Assembly: GCA_046593875.1 (NCBI GenBank)
Contig: JBKJQQ010000194.1
Location: 1 to 16,065 of the forward strand
Source of the DNA: SCTD01 sp046593875
GTDB lineage: Bacteria; Actinomycetota; Actinomycetes; Mycobacteriales; SCTD01
Direction: 5' to 3'
DNA: 16,065 nucleotides
Position numbers and translations under genes: made by a program. This document shows positions 1-6,704 of this stretch, one piece after another (within the stretch, counting starts at the first letter, position 1; each line of letters begins with the position of its first letter). Below the pieces are notes generated by a model. The model searched no databases, was not told where the DNA came from, and saw only the letters and a list, made by a program, of their open reading frames with translations.

Positions 1-883
1 TCGCCAGGTCGGAGGGGCCGGTGAAGCCGGTGTTGAAGATGAACGGACCGGTCCACTGCTTGCGGAGCTGCTCGTGGAAGCCGGTCTCCGGACCCTCGAC
101 CACGTGCAGGTAGAGCAGGCCCAGGGGCGCGAGTCCGTCGAGCAGCGCGGCGTACGTCTGCTCGACCTCGGTCTCGGCGATGTCGTTGAAGGTGCCGGCC
201 GGCGAGACGCGGATGCCGACGCGGTCCGCGCCGATGGCCGCGGTCACCGCCGTCGCGACCTCGACGACGAAGCGGACGCGGTTCTCCGGCGAGCCGCCGT
301 AGGCGTCGGTGCGGACGTTGGTGCTGTCGGACAGGAACTGGTGCAGCAGGTAGCCGTTCGCCGCGTGCAGCTCGACGCCGTCCAGACCGGCCGCCCGGGC
401 ACGCTGCGCCGCGTCGACGAACTCCGCCACCACCGACGGCAGCTCCTCGGTCGTCAGCGCGCGCGGCTCCTCGAACGGCGCCATGCCCTGGCCGGTGAAG
501 ACCTCGCCGCCGGCCGCCACTGCGGAGGGGGCGACGCTGCGCTGCCCGGTGATCAGGGTGTGGCCGATCCGGCCGGAGTGCATGAGCTGCGCGAAGATCA
601 CGCCGCCCTTCTCGTGGACGGCGTCGGCGACGAGCGTCCAGCCCGCGACCTGGGCATCGCTGTGGAGTCCGGGGGTGCCCGGGTAGCCCTGGCCGACCGC
701 GGAGGGCTGGGTGCCCTCGGTGATGATGAGGCCGGCACCGGCGCGCTGGGCGTAGTACTCGGCGTTGAGCGCGGTCGGGACGGTGCCCTCACCGGCGCGG
801 TTGCGGGTCATCGGCGCCATGACGAAGTGGTTCTTCAGGGCGAACGGCCCCAGCTGGTAGGGCGCGAACAGGTCGGTGCTCAA
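1..883 (-). CDS. Alkene reductase, NemA-type old yellow enzyme (3' end cut off)
   Basis: FMN-dependent ene-reductase that uses NAD(P)H to reduce activated C=C bonds (enones, maleimides, nitro compounds); expected cytosolic. The 294 visible residues cover most of the TIM barrel. Seen: the N-terminal APMTRNR segment with the Thr of the classical class (residue 25), MHSGRIGH around 101-108, and HAAN (His173, Asn176), the substrate-anchoring His/Asn pair of classical OYEs, followed by GYLLHQFLSDSTNVRTDAYGG. Family members are about 360 residues, so roughly 65 are missing beyond the window edge. The start is TTG at 883, chosen because GAGGGG lies 9 bases upstream and the protein begins where homologs do. 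It diverges from the E1-like gene, with a palindrome at 905-922 between them. Family call is firm; the physiological substrate is unknown. Confidence 0.92.
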   Translation of the reverse strand, partial: MSTDLFAPYQLGPFALKNHFVMAPMTRNRAGEGTVPTALNAEYYAQRAGAGLIITEGTQPSAVGQGYPGTPGLHSDAQVAGWTLVADAVHEKGGVIFAQLMHSGRIGHTLITGQRSVAPSAVAAGGEVFTGQGMAPFEEPRALTTEELPSVVAEFVDAAQRARAAGLDGVELHAANGYLLHQFLSDSTNVRTDAYGGSPENRVRFVVEVATAVTAAIGADRVGIRVSPAGTFNDIAETEVEQTYAALLDGLAPLGLLYLHVVEGPETGFHEQLRKQWTGPFIFNTGFTGPSDLA

Positions 884-904
884 AGTGGAGATCCCCTCGG
901 GAAG

Positions 905-922
905 TGGTTGCGCTTGCAACCA
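905..922. promoter_or_regulatory. Perfect palindrome, putative operator
   Basis: TGGTTGCGCTTGCAACCA has 7-bp perfect arms around a 4-base GCTT centre. It lies 21 bases upstream of the alkene reductase start and about 50 bases upstream of the E1-like start. Size and symmetry fit a dimeric TetR, MarR or similar repressor site; as an RNA hairpin it has no T-tract, so a terminator is unlikely. In E. coli the alkene reductase nemA is controlled by the electrophile-sensing repressor NemR, which makes an operator here plausible by analogy only. No regulator gene is in the window. Confidence 0.55.
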
Positions 923-957
923 TTGCCAAGGCGGGGGGCGTCCAGATCCTTCCCGCT

Positions 958-965
958 GACACACT
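958..965 (+). promoter_or_regulatory. Putative extended -10 box of the E1-like gene
   Basis: TGA followed directly by CACACT (960-965) ends exactly 7 bases before the GTG at 973, the spacing expected for a leaderless transcript. The 12-mer CTGACACACTCC (956-967) recurs at the lipoprotein start on the other strand with the same 7-base spacing. No convincing -35 box is visible. It supports 973 rather than 904 as the start. Confidence 0.4.
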
Positions 966-972
966 CCCGTCC

Positions 973-3285
973 GTGCCCCCACCTCCCGACTCGGCGGACG
1001 AAGCGGTCCTGCGCGAGCTCCAGCAGCGCGTGCTGTGGCTGGCGACCAGCATCGTCCAAGCGGCGAACTCCCGACCGGACGACGGCTCGGGGCTCAAGGT
1101 CGGTGGCCACCAGGCCAGCAGTGCCTCCATGGTCGGCGTGATGACGGCGCTCTGGTTCGGCGGGCTCACCGCGGACGACCGGGTCAGCGTCAAGCCGCAC
1201 GCCTCCCCCGTCTTCCACGCCCTGAGCTTCCTTCTCGGTCGGCTGGACGCCGCCTGGCTGCCTCGGCTCAGGGAGTACGGCGGCCTGCAGCCGTACCCGT
1301 CGCGCACCAAGGACCCTGACACGCCGGACTACTCGACCGGCAGCGTCGGCATCGGGGCCACGGCGCCGGTCTGGGGGGCGGTCGCCCGGCGCTACGTCGA
1401 GACGCACAGCGACCTCAAGCCGGCGGGCCGGCAGATCTCCCTGCTCGGCGACGCCGAGCTCGACGAGGGCGCCATCTGGGAGTGCGTCGCCGACCCGGCG
1501 GTGCAGCGCCTGGGCGAGGTCCTGTGGGTGGTCGACCTCAACCGGCAGTCGCTCGACCGGATCGTCCCGGACATCGCGATCAGCCGGTGGATGGGGATGT
1601 TCGCCGCCGCGGGCTGGCAGGTGCTGGAGGCGAAGTACGGGCGACTCCTGTCGTCGCTGTTCGACCGGCCTTCCGGGGGGCTGCTGAAGGAGCGCATCGA
1701 CGGGATGGGCAACGAGGAGTACCAGTGGCTGCTGCGCTCCGCCCCGGACGTGCTGCGCGACCGGCTGGTCGGGGCTCAGGACGGGCTCCGGGCGCTGCTC
1801 GCCGACCTGACCGACGTCGAGGTCAGCGACGCGCTGCGCGACCTCGGCGGGCACGACCTCGTGCTGCTGGACCAGGTCTTCTCGCAGGTCTCCACCGAGC
1901 AGCCGACGGTCGTGTTCGCCTACACCGTCAAGGGTCGCGGGCTGCCGATCGAGGGCCACCCCGGCAACCACTCCGCGTTGCTGACCGCCGGGCAGTACGC
2001 CGAGTTCGCCGCGTCGCTGGGCATGTCCATGCAGGACCCGTGGGCCTGTTTCGACCCGTCGTCCGCGGCCGGGCAGCTGTGTGCTGCTGCTGCCTCCCGG
2101 CTGCAGCGCGAACCCGTCGAGCTGCTGGAACCACCCGCTGTCCCAGTGGATCTGGGCCGGACCTACCGCGGACTGCACTCCACCCAGGCCACTCTCGGCC
2201 GGGTCCTGACCGACCTCGCGCGGGACGCGCCGGACGTCGCCGCGCGGATCGTCACCGTCTCCCCCGACGTCGCGTCGTCCACCAACACCGGCGGTTGGAT
2301 CAACAAGGTCGGCGTCTGGTCGGCACAGGACCGCCGCGACTGGTTCGCCGACGACAGCGACCGCCTCGTGCGCTGGCGCGAGACGAGCAGCGGCCAGCAC
2401 GTGGAGCTCGGCATCGCCGAGACCAACCTGGTCGGCCTCCTCGGTGAGCTCGGCTCGACCTGGTCGACGCTCGGACAGCCGCTGTTCCCGATCGGGACGG
2501 TGTACGACCCGTTCGTCGCGCGTGCGCTGGAGCCGTGGGTCTTCGGGACGTACGGCGGCGGGCAGTCGATCCTGGTCGGCACGCCGTCCGGGGTGACGCT
2601 CGCCGCGGAAGGCGGTGCGCACCAGAGCATCACGACGCCGTCCATCGGCCTGGAGACGCCCGGCGTGACGGCGTACGAGCCGGCCTTCGCCGTCGAGGCC
2701 GAGTGGTGCCTGTTGGACGCGCTCTCGCAGCTCGGCCGGCCTGGCGGGTCGTCGGCCTACCTGCGGCTGACGACGCGAACGCTCGAGCAGTCGCTGTGCG
2801 ACCTGCCCGCGGATCCGGCGCTGCGCTCACTGCGGAGGTCGGACGTACTGGCCGGGGGCTACCGGCTGCGGTCCGCCTCCGGCGCGCCCGACGTCGCTCT
2901 CGCCGTGGTGGGGGCGCTCGTGCCGGAGGCGCTGGCGGCCGCGGACCTGCTGGCCTCGCTGGGGGTCGCGGCGGACGTGAGCGTCGTGACGTCCTACGAC
3001 CGGCTGTGGCGGGCGGTGCAGCAGCGGCGAGGGCTGCTGCGCGGGCCCGCTCATGGTGTCGACGAGTCGGTGATCGACCGTCTGCTGCGACCGGCGCCGC
3101 TGGTGACGCTGCTGGACGGGCACCCGCACACGCTCGCCTTCCTCGCGACGCTGCACCGGGTGCCGGTCACGTGCCTCGGCGTGCAGGAGTTCGGCCAGGC
3201 CGGTTCGCTCGGTGACGTGCAGCGGCACCACGGCATCGACGCGCAAGGGGTCGTGGAGGCGGCGCTGGACCTGCTCGACGTCTGA
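973..3285 (+). CDS. Transketolase / AceE-like ThDP-dependent E1-type enzyme
   Basis: A 770-residue thiamine-diphosphate enzyme related to homodimeric pyruvate dehydrogenase E1 and transketolases. Seen: KVGGHQASS (42-50) resembling the LGGHMAS segment of AceE, the ThDP/Mg motif GDAE...N (Gly159-Asp160 to Asn190), YTVKGRGLP in the middle, and the pyrimidine-domain segment GIAETN with the likely catalytic Glu483; a transketolase-C-like domain follows. AceE proper is near 890 residues, so this is a shorter, divergent member. No E2 or E3 gene is nearby, so a role in the classical dehydrogenase complex is not supported; it may be a stand-alone 2-oxoacid or ketose-converting enzyme. Start: an upstream GTG at 904 exists, but it overlaps the operator-like palindrome, while GTG 973 sits 7 bases after a -10-like box. 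Substrate not inferable. Confidence 0.8.
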   Translation: MPPPPDSADEAVLRELQQRVLWLATSIVQAANSRPDDGSGLKVGGHQASSASMVGVMTALWFGGLTADDRVSVKPHASPVFHALSFLLGRLDAAWLPRLREYGGLQPYPSRTKDPDTPDYSTGSVGIGATAPVWGAVARRYVETHSDLKPAGRQISLLGDAELDEGAIWECVADPAVQRLGEVLWVVDLNRQSLDRIVPDIAISRWMGMFAAAGWQVLEAKYGRLLSSLFDRPSGGLLKERIDGMGNEEYQWLLRSAPDVLRDRLVGAQDGLRALLADLTDVEVSDALRDLGGHDLVLLDQVFSQVSTEQPTVVFAYTVKGRGLPIEGHPGNHSALLTAGQYAEFAASLGMSMQDPWACFDPSSAAGQLCAAAASRLQREPVELLEPPAVPVDLGRTYRGLHSTQATLGRVLTDLARDAPDVAARIVTVSPDVASSTNTGGWINKVGVWSAQDRRDWFADDSDRLVRWRETSSGQHVELGIAETNLVGLLGELGSTWSTLGQPLFPIGTVYDPFVARALEPWVFGTYGGGQSILVGTPSGVTLAAEGGAHQSITTPSIGLETPGVTAYEPAFAVEAEWCLLDALSQLGRPGGSSAYLRLTTRTLEQSLCDLPADPALRSLRRSDVLAGGYRLRSASGAPDVALAVVGALVPEALAAADLLASLGVAADVSVVTSYDRLWRAVQQRRGLLRGPAHGVDESVIDRLLRPAPLVTLLDGHPHTLAFLATLHRVPVTCLGVQEFGQAGSLGDVQRHHGIDAQGVVEAALDLLDV

Positions 3286-3619
3286 GGCCAGGGCGGCTCG
3301 GCGGCGTCCCCGCGCACCGTCGCCACTCTGAACGACGACGACGTCCGTGTCGTGAAGACGCTCGGTGAGTTCACCTGGCACAGCCACCTGGACACCGACG
3401 AGCTCGTCCTCGTGCTGCACGGCGAGCTGCCGATCCGCATCGAGGGGCCGACGACGTCGTCCTCGGACCCGGTCAGGTCCTCGTTGTCCCGAAGGGCGTG
3501 CGGCACCAGCCGTACTCCCCCGACGGCGCCGAGGTCCTGCTCGTCGAGCCGAGCGAGACCGTCAACACGGGTGAGGCGCCGAGCCGCCTCACGACCGAGC
3601 GGACCGTCGTCAGTCCTGA
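3286..3619 (+). pseudogene. Cupin-domain protein remnant with frameshift
   Basis: Just after the E1-like stop, the same frame reads ATLNDDDVRVVKTLGEF then WHSHLDTDELVLVLHGELPIRIEG, a clear first cupin motif (metal-ligand His-x-His and Glu). At about 3447-3449 the reading must shift by one base; the other frame then continues DDVVLGPGQVLVVPKGV, the second cupin motif, and LLVEPSETVNTGE, the usual C-terminal signature of this small-cupin family. Restoring a single G in GGGGCC(G)AC would give the expected Gly-Arg-Asp-Asp. No good start exists before GTG 3352, which would cut the N-terminus, and no in-frame stop follows the second half nearby; the boundaries given are approximate. Either a decaying gene or a sequencing error. 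From about 3620 to 3789 I see no recognisable gene. Confidence 0.65.
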
Positions 3620-3789
3620 CGCCAGCGCAAGAGGACCCGCGGGAAGCCCCCGAGACCGCCGCGGAAGCCCGGACGGACCTGGAGGCACCGGGTCGACCGC
3701 ACCGCCACGGACGAGCCCTCGTACGCCCGGACGCCCGGCGCCTCGTCTCGAGCGCGCAGCGGCCGCTGGCTGCACGACGACGGTCCTCG

Positions 3790-4239
3790 CTACTCCCGCG
3801 AGATCGCGTCCGCGCAGGCGTCCAGGCCGTACTCCCGCAGGTACTCCAGGTCGACGTCACCGGAGTCGGGGACCTGGCTCAGCAGGGGCAGCAGCTTGGA
3901 CTGGTCGGCGCCGGCGGCCTTGACCTTCTTGGCGAAGGCCTCGCCGTTCTGCACCACGACCGCGAAGGGCTCGAGCACCTTGGTCTTCAGGTCTGCCTCG
4001 TCCTCCTCCGGCAGGGTGAGCGCAGCGAGGTCTGCCTGGGCCTTCTTGGCGATGTCCACGATCGCGTCGGCGTACGGCCCGAACTCCGCCGGTGCGGCCG
4101 GCGCCTTCAGGGCCTCGGTCTCCTCGGTGGCGTTCTCGCACACGGCCTTGGCGTCGGCGACGAAGGCCGCCTTCGCGTCGTCGCCGCCTCCGCAGGCGGT
4201 GAGCAGCAGCGCGAAGGACACCAGCAGGGCTCGTCTCAT
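3790..4239 (-). CDS. Small secreted lipoprotein of unknown function
   Basis: 149 residues. The N-terminus MRRALLVSFALLLTAC is a classic lipoprotein signal with lipobox LTAC and lipidated Cys16 followed by GGGDD, so the mature protein should be anchored to the outer face of the membrane. The mature part is rich in Ala, Glu, Lys and Asp and looks mostly helical, with two more cysteines (34 and 142) that could form a disulfide joining the ends. It follows the RNA methyltransferase by 13 bases on the same strand. No Shine-Dalgarno is visible; a TGACACACT box sits 7 bases before the ATG, suggesting a leaderless transcript of its own. I do not recognise the family; no enzymatic motif is seen. Confidence 0.85.
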   Translation of the reverse strand: MRRALLVSFALLLTACGGGDDAKAAFVADAKAVCENATEETEALKAPAAPAEFGPYADAIVDIAKKAQADLAALTLPEEDEADLKTKVLEPFAVVVQNGEAFAKKVKAAGADQSKLLPLLSQVPDSGDVDLEYLREYGLDACADAISRE

Positions 4240-4246
4240 GCCGCGG

Positions 4247-4255
4247 AGTGTGTCA
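4247..4255 (-). promoter_or_regulatory. Putative extended -10 box overlapping a stop codon
   Basis: On the minus strand the methyltransferase stop TGA (4255-4253) is followed immediately by CACACT (4252-4247), then 7 bases, then the lipoprotein ATG. TGA could serve as the TGn extended -10 element. The surrounding 12-mer CTGACACACTCC is identical to the one before the E1-like gene start. No -35 box is evident. Confidence 0.4.
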
Positions 4256-5065
4256 GGGCCGGCGCCCCAGGACCCAGCACGCCACGGCTGCCGCCGCCCC
4301 GACGTTGAGCGAGTCGACCCCGGCCGCCATGGGGATGCGCACCCGCTCGTCGCTGGCCGCCATGACCTCCTCGGTCAGACCGGGACCCTCCGCGCCGAAC
4401 AGCAGCGCCACCTTCTCGTCCGGCGCGACCCGGACGGAGGCCAGGTCGGTCGCCCCGGCGTCCGGGGTGAGCGCCAGCACGCGGAACCCCGCCGCACGCA
4501 CCTCGTCGATCCCGGCCGGCCAGTCGTCGAGGTAGGCGTACGGCACCGAGAAGACTTGTCCCATGGACACTCTCACCGTCCGGCGGTAGAGCGGGTCGCA
4601 GGAGTTCGGGCTCAGCAGGACCGCGTCCATCCCCAACCCGGCCGCGCAGCGGAAGACCGCGCCGAGGTTCGTGTGGTTCGTGACCTGCTCCATCACCACG
4701 ACCCGGGACGCCCCAGCCAGCACGTCCGCGGCCGAGCGCAGCGGCAGCCGTCCGAAGGACGCGAGCGCCCCCCGGTGCACGTGGAAGCCCGTCACGGCCT
4801 GCAGGACGTCGTACGACGCGACGTAGACGGGGCAGTCCAGCGCCTCGACGGCGGGCGTCAGGTCGGCCAGGCGCGCGGGGCTGACCAGCAGGGAGCGCGG
4901 CGGGTAGCCGGCGGCGGCGGTCCGGGCGATCACCTTCTCGCCTTCGGCGATGAAGAAGCCCGCCCCCGCCTCGTGCTTCATCCGCCGGGCGCCGTCGGTC
5001 AGCCCGACGTAGTCCGCAACCCTCGGGTCGTCGGGCGAAGCGACCTCGAGGCTCGTCCCACTCAA
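4253..5065 (-). CDS. SpoU/TrmH-family RNA 2'-O-methyltransferase
   Basis: SAM-dependent ribose 2'-O-methylation of tRNA or rRNA by a trefoil-knot (SPOUT) enzyme; cytosolic. Seen in 270 residues: an N-terminal SpoU substrate-binding-like part, motif 1 NHTNLGAVFRCA (130-141, with the catalytic-type Arg139), motif 2 LLFGAEGPGL (221-230) and motif 3 IPMAAGVDSLNVGAAAA (244-260), the SAM-binding knot. The start is uncertain: TTG at 5065 overlaps the stop of the upstream oxidoreductase as TTGA and matches where relatives begin (LEVASPDDPR), implying translational coupling; GTG at 5095 would give 10 more residues and a 34-base overlap. The exact RNA and nucleotide modified cannot be read from sequence. 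Confidence 0.9.
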   Translation of the reverse strand: MSGTSLEVASPDDPRVADYVGLTDGARRMKHEAGAGFFIAEGEKVIARTAAAGYPPRSLLVSPARLADLTPAVEALDCPVYVASYDVLQAVTGFHVHRGALASFGRLPLRSAADVLAGASRVVVMEQVTNHTNLGAVFRCAAGLGMDAVLLSPNSCDPLYRRTVRVSMGQVFSVPYAYLDDWPAGIDEVRAAGFRVLALTPDAGATDLASVRVAPDEKVALLFGAEGPGLTEEVMAASDERVRIPMAAGVDSLNVGAAAAVACWVLGRRP

Positions 5066-6135
5066 CGGCGTGCGCGCTCGTACTGCGCCGGCCACGCCAC
5101 GTCGACGCCCAGCGCCGACGCGGCGTGCAGCGGCCAGTACGGGTCGCGCAGCAGCTCACGGGCCAGCAGCACGACGTCGGCGTGCCCTTCGGCAAGCACC
5201 TGCTCGGCCTGGTGGGGGTCGGTGATGAGCCCGACGGCACCCGTCGGGACCCCGGCCCCACTGCGCACGGCCGCGGCGAAGGGCACCTGGTAGCCGGGAG
5301 CCAACGGGATCTCGGCGAGGACGTTGCCGCCGGAGGAGCAGTCCACCAGGTCGACCCCGCGGGCGGCAGCCTCCTTGGCGAGGGCGACCGAGTCCTCGAC
5401 GGTCCAGCCGCCCTCGGTCCAGTCGCTGGCGGAGATGCGCAGCAGCAGCGGCTTGTCGTCCGGCCAGACCGCCCGGACGTCCTCGACGACCTCCAGCAGC
5501 AGGCGCATCCGCCCGGCGAGATCGCCCCCGTAGCCGTCGGTGCGGGTGTTCGACAGCGGCGAGAGGAAGGAGTGGAAGAGGTAGCCGTGCGCGGCGTGGA
5601 GCTCGACGACGTCGAAGCCCGCGGTCAGCGCCCGCCGGGTGGCCGCGACGAAGTCGGCGCGCACGGCCGCGATCCCCTCGGCGTCCAGCGACACCGGATC
5701 GGCGAGCCCGGGGAAGGCGGTCGCGGAAGGCCCCACCGGCGTCCAGCCGCCGTCCTCGGGCGGCACGATGCCGCGCCCGTCCCACGGCCGCCGGGCACTG
5801 GCCTTGCGGCCGGCGTGCGCCAGCTGGATCCCGGCCAGCGCCCCCTGCTCCTGCACGAAGGCCACGATCGGCGCCCACGCGGCGGCCTGCCCGTCGTTCC
5901 AGATCCCGGTGTCCTGGGGGCTGATCCGGCCCTCCGGGCTGACCGCGGTGGCCTCGCTGATCACCAGGCCGGCGCCGCCGACGGCGCGCGCGCCGAGGTG
6001 CACCAGGTGCCAGGCGGCGGGCATGCCGGTGCCGGGTCCGGACGACGCAGCGGAGTACTGGCACATCGGCGCGACCCAGATGCGGTTGCGGGCCGTGGCG
6101 CCGCGCAGGGTCAGGGGCTCGAACAGTCGGCTCAT
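5062..6135 (-). CDS. NADH:flavin oxidoreductase, YqjM-type old yellow enzyme
   Basis: 357-residue FMN TIM-barrel ene-reductase. Seen: APMCQYS with Cys25, the redox-tuning cysteine of the YqjM (thermophilic-like) class; GIQLAHAGRKAS (102-113); the substrate-binding pair His180/His183 in HAAHGYLFHSFLSPLSN; and the C-terminal FMN-phosphate region ending in ADVVLLARELLRDPYWP. The His-His pair and Cys25 clearly separate it from the classical enzyme at the left end (His-Asn, Thr). Length matches the family. The start ATG 6135 gives MSRLFEPL, as in relatives; a GAGGGG sits about 11 bases upstream. It is first in a minus-strand unit with the RNA methyltransferase (TTGA overlap) and diverges from the small membrane protein gene. 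Likely role is detoxification or reduction of unsaturated carbonyls; the substrate is unknown. Confidence 0.95.
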   Translation of the reverse strand: MSRLFEPLTLRGATARNRIWVAPMCQYSAASSGPGTGMPAAWHLVHLGARAVGGAGLVISEATAVSPEGRISPQDTGIWNDGQAAAWAPIVAFVQEQGALAGIQLAHAGRKASARRPWDGRGIVPPEDGGWTPVGPSATAFPGLADPVSLDAEGIAAVRADFVAATRRALTAGFDVVELHAAHGYLFHSFLSPLSNTRTDGYGGDLAGRMRLLLEVVEDVRAVWPDDKPLLLRISASDWTEGGWTVEDSVALAKEAAARGVDLVDCSSGGNVLAEIPLAPGYQVPFAAAVRSGAGVPTGAVGLITDPHQAEQVLAEGHADVVLLARELLRDPYWPLHAASALGVDVAWPAQYERARR

Positions 6136-6186
6136 GCCGTGGCCAACCCCTCGCCGGGGGGCCTCGATTCCACGCCCTGCCGCCGG

Positions 6187-6192
6187 TAGCCT
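6187..6192 (+). promoter_or_regulatory. Putative -10 box (TAGCCT)
   Basis: TAGCCT fits the actinobacterial TAnnnT -10 pattern and lies 34 bases before the ATG at 6226, which would give a leader of roughly 25-30 bases containing the GGAGG ribosome binding site at 6216-6220. The -35 region is not clear. Confidence 0.35.
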
Positions 6193-6215
6193 GTGAGCGC
6201 GACCGCCCACACCCC

Positions 6216-6220
6216 GGAGG
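6216..6220 (+). promoter_or_regulatory. Shine-Dalgarno GGAGG deciding the start at 6226
   Basis: GGAGG lies 5 bases before ATG 6226. The longer in-frame GTG at 6193 has no such site, so the shorter form is preferred. Confidence 0.75.
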
Positions 6221-6225
6221 ACCCC

Positions 6226-6438
6226 ATGGCAGACCTCGGCAACACCTCCATGGCCGGCACGGCCCACAAGCACCAGGTGACCTCGTGGGCCACGGTCCTG
6301 GTGCTCATCGTCTCCAGCATCGTCATCGGCATCGCTGCCATCCTCCAGTCGGTCCCGCTGGGTGTCGTGGGCGGGATCATCGGCCTGGTCGGCGTCGTCA
6401 TGCTCATCGCGTTCAAGGTCATGGACGACGCCCACTGA
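6226..6438 (+). CDS. Small two-helix membrane protein
   Basis: 70 residues. A short hydrophilic N-terminus containing HKHQVTSW is followed by two hydrophobic segments (about residues 20-40 and 44-65) and a charged tail KVMDDAH. The layout, with histidine-rich residues just before a Trp-led first helix, resembles the small actinobacterial HGxxPAAW-type membrane proteins (DUF6704-like), but the motif itself is not exact, so that assignment is only a suggestion. Start ATG 6226 has a strong GGAGG. It is followed by, and probably co-transcribed and coupled with, the unknown gene that begins at its stop codon. Function unknown. Confidence 0.8.
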   Translation: MADLGNTSMAGTAHKHQVTSWATVLVLIVSSIVIGIAAILQSVPLGVVGGIIGLVGVVMLIAFKVMDDAH

Positions 6439-6704
6439 CCACCCCCGAGAGCCGAGCGGCCACCTCGGCGGCCGTCGGTGCCCTCACCGACTTCCTCGTC
6501 GAGATGGAGGCCGGATCACGCCGGCCGGTCGGCCACTACCTGCAGCAGCTCGTCGACGACGACGGTGTCGGAGCGCTCGCGCAGGGCTACTACGGCCTGC
6601 TCAACCTTGCGGCCCTGCTGCTCCCGATGGCCGCCGCGCACGAGGGGCTCGAGCCGCGGGCGCTGCTCACCCAGATCGCGCTGGTCGTCGCCCGCGAGGA
6701 CTAG
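6435..6704 (+). CDS. Conserved-looking small protein of unknown function
   Basis: 89 residues if read from CTG 6435: an alpha-helical acidic/hydrophobic protein with SAAVGALTDFLVEMEAG, GHYLQQLVDDDGVGALAQGYYGLLNLAALLLPM and EPRALLTQIALVVARED. No ATG, GTG or TTG is available in frame between the upstream gene's 3' part and residue 24, so the only start giving the full helical N-terminus is the CTG that overlaps the preceding TGA as CTGA; the alternative is ATG 6504 (66 residues), which removes a predicted helix. The stop TAG shares the palindrome CTAG with the stop of the convergent helicase gene. Codon pattern is that of a real gene. No family recognised. Confidence 0.65.
   Translation: MTTPESRAATSAAVGALTDFLVEMEAGSRRPVGHYLQQLVDDDGVGALAQGYYGLLNLAALLLPMAAAHEGLEPRALLTQIALVVARED

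Noticed and set aside
905..922. The palindrome as a Rho-independent terminator
   Set aside because: No T-tract follows on either strand, and it lies between divergent gene starts, where no transcript needs to end.
904..972. GTG 904 as the start of the E1-like protein
   Set aside because: It would translate through the palindrome and add 23 residues without family resemblance; the GTG at 973 is 7 bases after a -10-like box shared with another gene.
880..2622. Long open frame on the minus strand opposite the E1-like gene
   Set aside because: Arg/Pro/Val-rich translation without any recognisable motif; it is the antisense shadow of a gene with clear ThDP motifs, as is common in very GC-rich DNA.
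3620..3789. A further gene remnant between the cupin pseudogene and the lipoprotein
   Set aside because: All frames give Arg/Pro-rich sequence with no motif strong enough to call.
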